The notes under the pieces: generated by a model | Told to the model about the DNA's origin: nothing | What the model saw: the letters and a program-made list of their open reading frames with translations, nothing else | Database searches by the model: none | Position numbers and translations under genes: made by a program | From: Mesostigma viride | Lineage: Eukaryota; Streptophyta; Mesostigmatophyceae; Mesostigmatales; Mesostigmataceae | Assembly (NCBI GenBank): GCA_009746045.1 | Contig: RPFO01000213.1 | Coordinates: 9,864,358-9,928,357, forward strand | Length of the DNA: 64,000 nucleotides | Direction of reading: 5' to 3' | In this document: positions 56,598 to 64,000 of the stretch, piece by piece | How the letters are laid out: each line of letters begins with the position of its first letter | Numbering within the stretch: position 1 is the first letter of the stretch

Positions 56598-57851
56598 CAC
56601 ATCAATCCAAAAACGCGTTTTGGTTCCCTGGTAATTATTTCAAGATAGGCTAATAGTCAGTTTGGCCTCAAATTTGGCACCAAGGTACCTAATCAGATAT
56701 CTTATGATGCCATGTGGTCAAAAAATTTTTTGGGAGTCGGCACCATGGTAACATGGTGACATTTGCTAGCATAAAATACCGCACTTTTAGCACTTTCTGG
56801 CATGCATGCCTATATGAATGACACTAAATGAACTCAGTTGGGGCTATAACTTTGCACATGTTATAAACACATCCCATGCAGCATGCCCACAACGTTTCAG
56901 GCTGGTTGGATCACAAAATGGTGACATATGCTAGCATAAATACCCCCAAAATGCAGTTTTTCAGGGTTTTCCAAGGGTTTCATCACACATATGCATATAT
57001 ATAATGACACCAAATGAACTCAGTTGGGGCTATAACTTTGCATATGTTCTAAACACATCCCATGCAGCATGCCCACAAAGTTTCAGGCTGGTTGGATGAC
57101 AAATTGGTGACAGATGCTAGCATAAACACCACAAAAATGCAGTTTTTCAGGGTTTTCCAAGGGTTTCATCACACATTTGCATATATAATGACATCAAATG
57201 AACTCAGTTGGACCTGGGACTTGGCACATGTTCGAAACACATCCCATGCAGCCTGCCCACAAAGCTTCAGGCTGGTTGGATGACAAACTGGTGACAAATG
57301 CTAGCATAAATACCACAAAAATGCAGTTTTTCATGGTTTTTCAAGGGTTTCATCACACATGTGCATATATAATGACATCAAATGAACTCAGTTGGACCTG
57401 GAACTTGGCACATGTTCGAAACACATCCCATGCAGCCTGCCCACAAAGCTTCAGGCTGGTTGGATGACAAATTGGTGACAGATGCTAGCATAAATACCAC
57501 AGAAAAAGCAGCTTTCTATTGTTCTTACAAGGGTTTCATGGCAATCATTCCACCTTGGTGTACAGAAGGTTCCAAACAACACATCATTACATTATGCATC
57601 ATATTTACAATGCAGGAAGGCATACTTGGGGGCACATGCCTATAGTACAATGCATTAATAACACAGCTCTAGCCAGCTAGCTAGCTATATAGTGGCTAAT
57701 GCCACACCCGGGGGCACGTTCTCACGGCCCTGCTGCATCCTTTTCCTTTTCTTCTTCTCTGCATCTGACAGGGGCCTGGCCCCCATCTTCTCATCCACCA
57801 GCCTGGTGAGCACCCTGACGTTGGTGACTTGCGTCCGCTACCCTACCCCCA
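56598..57851 (-). repeat. Long inverted repeat, right arm
   Basis: This is the reverse complement of 34392-36185 without the 532-bp LINE insertion. It begins (inner edge) CACATCAATCC and ends (outer edge) GCTACCCTACCCCCA. Differences from the left arm are single bases and short homopolymer changes. The lysine-rich reading-frame tail (minus strand, LVDEKMGARPLSDAEKKK) is present here too. Outside the arm the minus-strand frame continues for about 100 bp (MHWRKGVMKTQTN, THPSTFTKRKAKRAMG), with a stop at the arm edge. Part of a longer, unrecognised gene may therefore have been captured in both arms. Confidence 0.95.
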
Positions 57852-57969
57852 TGGCACGCTTGGCCTTACGCTTGGTGAAGGTGGAGGGGTGGGTGCGACA
57901 GTTGGTCTGGGTTTTCATCACCCCCTTCCTCCAGTGCATGCGTGTGCTCCAACGCCTAAGCAGAGAAGC

Positions 57970-58620
<651 letters not shown>

Positions 58621-59635
58621 CCCTCATTCATACACCCGTTCATTCATGCATGCAGCCGCTCATCATTAACACGCCTCCGTTGGGAAACTCACGGGGTATG
58701 AACTATGAAACGGGCGGTAAGAAAGGAAGAAGGAGCCGCCTCCCCAACATGCCGCCCGGCAAAGGCAGCGATGGGCCGTCCAGGAGGGAAACACTGCGCT
58801 TTGCCTTGTACGCCGGGGTGCGCAGGCGACGTGCGGGCACTGTCGCGTGTAAATTTGCCTGCCCGCCCCAGTCCTTCTCGGAACGCCTCCCCAGAGCATG
58901 CCGTCATGGTAAGAGCTCTTTTCGCCCGTCGCCGGAAGCTTAAACCACAAGAATACGCCGGTTAATGACCAGAAAATGGGGGGTTGTCGACGTTATAAAC
59001 CAGTAGCTGTGGTTTTTCCCGCACCCCGAGCACACTCCGGACGGGGCCAGCAAGCCCCGCCCGCAGGATAAACACCGGGCGATGTTGCTGCGCCCAAGCG
59101 AAGTCATATAGCTGCAAGAAAAGACGTAAAAGCGATTAAAAGCACGACATGCAGTGTTGCCCCTGTCAGCGCTCCTATAATTCTCACTTTTTCGCGGAAG
59201 GGGCGTAAAAATCGGAAACGCAAAATTAAGGGAAATCCTACGCTGGGTTTCTTTGAAATGATGTAAGGAACTGGTAGAACGTGTTCGCTTCCACCGTCAA
59301 GTAGTTTGGGCAACGAGACCTTACCTTAAAGATGCACGGGGCTGGTCGGACGGCGAGCAAAAACTGCGCCAACTGCGTGCTTGTCCTCGTTCACACCCAA
59401 TACAGCAGCGTTTCGCGAGTTTTTTTGTGAATATTATTTTTCCCTATGATAATGCCGTTCGAACAAGCGAAATCCGGTACACAATGGCTTCGTATTCCGT
59501 GAGCAATAAATTTTCAGCTACCATAGCCGTGCACACCGAATTTCAGTCAACATTGCACGCGCGCACCGAATTTCGTCAACTTCCGCGCGGGAATTACCGG
59601 GGAACCTACCGGCGCTGCGCCGGATTGATGTGTAT
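58621..59635. other. Between microsatellite and Copia pol; possible LTR region, unresolved
   Basis: On the minus strand this lies downstream of the retrotransposon pol, so its 3' LTR should be in or beyond this stretch. I could not identify LTR borders, because the partner LTR is outside the window. A short direct repeat (GCACCGAATTTC(A)GTCAAC) lies at about 59547-59581. No gene was recognised. Confidence 0.4.
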
Positions 59636-62600
59636 TCAAACACTGACTCTGATATCATAGGGGTTCATGTTCTGGAAGAGGAGCTGGTACTGTTGGCCAG
59701 CAGCATCCCGCAGCTTCGTGAGAGCGTCTGCTGGGTTGTCCTCATCGATCATCCACATGAGTCCAGCTGGAAAAATAGGTGGCCTCCTGTTTGAGGATCA
59801 CCCAATCCAAGTCAGTGTGGACAGCAGCAGAGACAGATTTCTTGGTTAGAAAGCTGATCACAGATTGGCTGTCAGTATAGAGATGTGAGATGACATTGCA
59901 TGTGCTGCCTGCCTGGGTTTGTAGCCAGGTGAGCATGTGCTGCAGGGAACGAGCATGCAATGCAGCAGACACCACAGCACGACATTCAGCTGAGTTGCTG
60001 CTGCCAGGTTTTCTGCGGTGTAGCCTGCTGTACCAGGAAGTGAGGGACATGTAATCTGACCTGTTGGTGAGAAAAAACAGCCCTGATTCCCGTGCCCCCA
60101 TCTGATTGATTGTTCTGCTCTCCATGGAGCTGTCCATGACACATTGGATGTGGATGTCTTCCATCAGATTCAGGCCATGGAGGATGAGGGGGGGACAGTC
60201 ATTGACCAACTTCCTGATGTGACTGCATTTGATCTTGACTAGAACATCATGGGTGACCCTGCTGATGACAGCTAAGGGAGCCCCACAGATGGCTGACCAC
60301 CACCCCAGTTTGCCCTGAACAGTGGCACACATATGTAAGGGGAGGTAGTTGTCCTGCAGCAGATCTAGACAATCTTGGATATATTCTGCAGGAGGGGAGA
60401 GAGAGCAGACCCACTGATCTGGCTGCCTATGCAGCTGCAACATGATGCCACAGAACTGGATGGGGGTTGTGCTCAATTCCACCTGTTTGCCAATCTCATA
60501 TGATTCCTGGACCTGCTGAATAAAGGTTTCCACCTCAGCTCTAGGCCCACAAATGAGTTGGTCATCTCCATGCCACACAAAGAACAGCAGTCCAGAGGGG
60601 GTGGGTACAACAAAAAAGCATGGGTCCAGGTCATCATACGTGGCCTTGAGCTTTTTGAATACTTCCTCTGCTGAGTCTCTGAAAATTTTTGGGGCACTGA
60701 CAAGCCCTTCCACCCCAATGTTGATGATAAGGTGGGGCTCATCAATATAAGGTTTCCACACAGCTGGGGTGTCTACCACGTACACCTTCCCTTTCCACAC
60801 AGATTCAGCCTTTTCTGGGTCCCCCCTGAGGAAGGCCCTTTTAATATCAGTGGCTTTGCAGACATAGTCTTGGCCTGCATTGAGGTTGTGGAGGAAGAGG
60901 GAGAGCATGATCCTGAGTGAGGTTTGTTGCAGCCCAGGTGTGTATGTTTCCCCTTTTGGCAGTGTGGAGGTCCCCTTTAATTCTGTGACACATGGTCTGG
61001 CATGGAAGATTGGGGAGCCCACTTTTTGTGGTTTTTGTTTGAGAACAAATTTTAATCTGAGCTTTTTGGCTCCCTCTGGCACGTCCCATGAAGGGGTGAC
61101 AGGCGGTTTGTATTGAGGGTTTTTGGGGTTGGGCAGGACCCATTCCTGCCTGGCTTGGTGGACAATGGCCATCAGCCACTTGGTAAACCCTTTTTGTGTT
61201 TTGCATTCTTGTATGACGTGGGAGATTTGGTGGGGTGAGTGCATGGCTATGTCCCACTTACCCAGCCCAAAGGCTGAGGGATGGAGGAACTGGCTGTGCA
61301 CTAACTTGTCCAGATCAGGGATCTCCCCTGGTGCATACTGAGTGTTGACTGCCTTGATGACAGCATCCATACCAGGGACAATACTGGAGAGAGGGATTTT
61401 AAAGTGGTCCAGAGGAACTGCACCCACCCCTGTGACACTGAGCTCATTAGCTGAGATAAGCACCCCAGGATAGGATACAAAAGGTTCCCCCAACAAGGTG
61501 TTACCAGAGTACCCCTCCACCACCTGGAAGGGTGTCTGAATACCAAGTATAGGGAGCATCACTTGTCCCACTACATCCAGTGAGCTTTGGCCTGAGAAAT
61601 CCTGCACCCGTGCCCAAAATGAAGGTGCAATCTCAAGACCAGGGATGGCTTGTGCACTGATCACACTGACCTGTGCCTGAGTGTCTATTGCCAGGGTCCA
61701 GGGGTCCTGACTAGTGCACACAGCTGAGACTTTTGCCAACCCTGCGGCCACAGCAGCTTGTTGCTTATGTGACCTGTGTAATGCTTGCAAGGCGACTGCC
61801 AATCTTGACCTCAGAGCGGGAGGGTTGGCAGACAATTTGGTGCCTTGGGGCTGAGCTAATGCTTCCAACCCAGCTACCTCGTGCCTGGTTAAGCAATCCC
61901 CAGGTTGTGAAGTGGGCCTGGCTTCACTGAGGGTGGAAGGGTTCACAGAGGGTGCTGTGGTGCTGTCAACAGCAGTAATTGGTGGCTCAGAGCTACTGCT
62001 GGGCATGCTGGAGTTGCCAGATAGAAGTAGTGAGTCCATGCTTAAAGACTCTTCCCCAGGCACGTCTGCCATGGGAGAATAATACTTCTTAATTCTATGA
62101 CAGCTCACCCTGTGACGCTTCCCATTGATATTGTGCTTGACCTCCACGGTCTTGCTGTTTTTGGTAAATCCACGGATGGTAACTGGACCTAGCCAAGTTC
62201 CAACCTTACCAAAGCTGTTTTCCTTGTAATAGAGAACTTGATCACCTTTTTGGAATACTGGCCTGGAATGGGTTTTATCTTTTTCTGCCAGTTTTGCTGA
62301 GGTTTGTGCACGTGCAGTGTTGTACAGTGCTATCACCTCTGGGGGATATACACCTGCCTGCAGGCCTGCTGGGATTACTTCACCCCACGTGGCATGCAAG
62401 ACAGGTCTCATGTTTAGGGTTGTGCACATTTCATGACACCAGAGTGCCCTGTCACAATAGACCCCTGAAGTAGCATCCTTGGAAGGATTTTTGGCTAGTA
62501 GGGTTTTGACAGATCTGATGGTTCTTTCAATGACCCCCTGACCCTCATGATCTTCCAGCCCAGCAATCTCTATTGCTTCACACCCTTCCAGGTCAGTCAG

Positions 62601-63353
62601 ACAAGAAAATTGTTGATCAAGCAAAATTCTGTCAACTGGGTAGAATCTGGGTAAAGCAATCATGAGTGCAACACGTAGCTGCCCTGCAGACATGCCAGGT
62701 AGGGGTTCCATTACTGTGAACCTGGACCATGAGTCTTTTAGGATCAGGTAGGGTTGGACATCTTTGTTGATGTGCATCACATCCCCCACTATCATGCCCC
62801 TATTGGTGGAAGGAGTTGCAGTATGCCATTTTTGAGGTTTGGGGCTATTGAACTGACATTCTTGACAGTGTTGTCTAGCCAGTTTTACTGCATTCCTGAG
62901 TTGTTTTCCCATGCTACTACCCCCCAGCCGTCTGGCCAGTTCCTCAGCCACTGTTTCATGACCCATGGCTAGGTGCAGCTGATGAGCAAGCTCCTTGATA
63001 TCTATGGAGTTGTCAACAGTAGGGGTTAGTGCTTTTATGTAAGGTTCCAGAACAGGGTGTTGGGAGGACAGTAAGGTTGCTGCCTCAAAATCAATTATGC
63101 CCTGGTTGCCATCCCCAATGGTAATGAGATCATCATCCTCAGAGTACATAAGGTGAGTGAACTCACATTGATTTGGGTAGCGAGGCCTGTTGCAACGGCT
63201 GCCTGGAGGCCCCAGGGGATGACGTGCGTGCCAGCAGCCCGGGCAGAGATCCACCCCGTTGGCCAGGGAGTCGTTGTTGGGGCAGTTGTGCCGTGCGTGC
63301 CCTCGTTGGAAGCACCTCAGGCACCTTATGGACCCCCCAGGGTTGCCAGGCTG

Positions 63354-63384
<31 letters not shown>

Positions 63385-63600
63385 CCCTGCTGGGACCGGT
63401 TCTGGCCCTGCTGGGACCTGTTGTTGTTGTTGTTTTGGCCCTGTTGGGACCTGTTGTTATTGTTGCCCTGCTGGGACCTGTTGTTGTTGTTGTTGTTGTT
63501 GTTGGGGTTGCCATGCAGGGGCACACGGTGCCACGTGTTGCCACGCCCCTGAGAGCCACTGCCCCCTTGGTGGGAGGACTTGTGGGTCTTGGGTGCCCCC
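59636..63600 (-). CDS. Copia-type retrotransposon Pol (zinc knuckle, integrase, protease, RT, RNase H)
   Basis: The frame is open for 1260 codons from ATG 63524 (59742-63524). It is entered from gag near 63600 and continues after one frame change near 59755 as MIDEDNPADALTKL to a stop at 59636. In order (residues from 63524): Asn/Gln-rich linker; CCHC knuckle C68-C71-H76-C81; integrase HHCC (about 183-220) and DDE core (GDVMHIN, RILLDQQFS, GQGVIERTIRS; Asp near 246, Glu near 331); retropepsin-like domain (LAIDTQAQVSVIS near 612, NTLLGEPFVS near 676); Copia RT (CKATDIKRAFLRGDP, VWHGDDQLICG near 986); RNase H (CVMDSSMESR, SSNSAECRAVVSAA, LYTDSQSVIS). The protease lies after integrase instead of before it, and its usual D-S/T-G-A is DTQA. 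A pol open over nearly its full length suggests a young copy. Confidence 0.88.
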
Positions 63601-64000
63601 CCTGGCTGGCCTGCCCCTTGCGTTTGTGGCCTTGGACACCCTGGACCTTGGGGTCCTGGGCCTGGTTGTTGCCAGTACCCAGGGGGTCCACTGCCTCCTC
63701 GATATAGAGCATGGCAGCTCTGAAGTTGTCCCAGAGGGACTTGAGGCCTGTAAGCAGGGTAGCCAGGACAGAAGGTTGCAAATTAGCTTTTGTTAGCCAG
63801 GTGTGGATGAGATACCTTGGTTGGAGCTTGAGAAGCTCAAGGTCTTTCTCAATCATTACCCTGTATGTTTTTGCATCCCCAGAGAGGTTATTCTTGTTCA
63901 CCTTATATGCAGCAAGCCAGTTGAAACGTTCTACTGCTTCCATGTGGTTATTGGTAAGCACTAGCTGTTTCAGATCAGTGATAAAGGTAGGCCACTGTTC
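63600..64000 (-). CDS. Copia-type Gag, C-terminal part (runs off window)
   Basis: The minus-strand frame is open from the window edge through QLVLTNNHMEAVERFNWLAA, KTYRVMIEKDLELLKLQP and TLLTGLKSLWDNF to RKGQASQGG at about 63600. This is the C-terminal part of a Copia-type (UBN2-like) capsid protein, directly upstream of pol. The start lies outside the window. After the G7 run at 63596-63602 the gag frame degenerates into Thr-rich low complexity, whereas the -1 frame gives APKTHKSSHQGG and leads into pol. Gag and Pol are therefore either joined by a -1 shift or separated by an indel. Confidence 0.75.

Overview
The window looks like nuclear DNA of a green-lineage alga. Its genes are intron-rich with GT-AG introns. 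They include a cytosolic-type glutamyl-tRNA synthetase with a GST-like N-terminus, an ER membrane complex subunit, a PACRG-like (cilium-associated family) protein, and a large NT-C2 protein of the plant PMI1 (chloroplast movement) type. Coding exons are GC-rich and sit in long introns packed with micro- and minisatellites. Retroelement and DNA-transposon debris fills the rest. I cannot name a genus.

Layout. 1-9208 is a 170-bp satellite, about 54 copies with no difference I could see. A broken non-LTR retrotransposon 3' end follows (9333-9945). A PACRG-like gene (12496 to about 14584, +), a frameshifted Penelope-like reverse transcriptase (15980-16795, -), an intronless EMC8/9 gene (17114-17794, -) and an 11-exon glutamyl-tRNA synthetase (18705-29685, +; 727 aa reconstructed without a gap) come next. 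30438-34290 holds LINE ORF1 and Tudor-like fragments and two tandem arrays (109 bp and about 171 bp).

34392-57851 is bounded by a pair of long, nearly identical inverted repeats (left arm 34392-36185, right arm 56598-57851). Between them lie LINE fragments, the 14-exon PMI1-like gene (38558-51727, -; 1220 aa reconstructed) and a piggyBac-like remnant with one recognisable TTAA end (53396-55319). Beyond the right arm are about 650 bp of tetranucleotide repeats, and then most of a Copia-type retrotransposon (59636 to the window edge, -) with a nearly intact pol whose domain order (integrase, protease, RT, RNase H) is unusual.

Most notable observation. Introns of both large genes carry tandem or decayed copies of the adjoining exon edge together with its splice site. 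Copies of exon 3' ends with their 5' splice sites lie just downstream of the real donors, and copies of 3' splice sites with exon starts lie just upstream of the real acceptors. In the synthetase gene this reaches a 5-copy 84-bp minisatellite that reiterates the KMSKS-motif exon end with its donor. I call these splice-junction echoes. They suggest that introns here grow by duplications spanning splice junctions. All gene models rest on reading-frame continuity, GT-AG sites and family knowledge; no alignment or RNA data were available.
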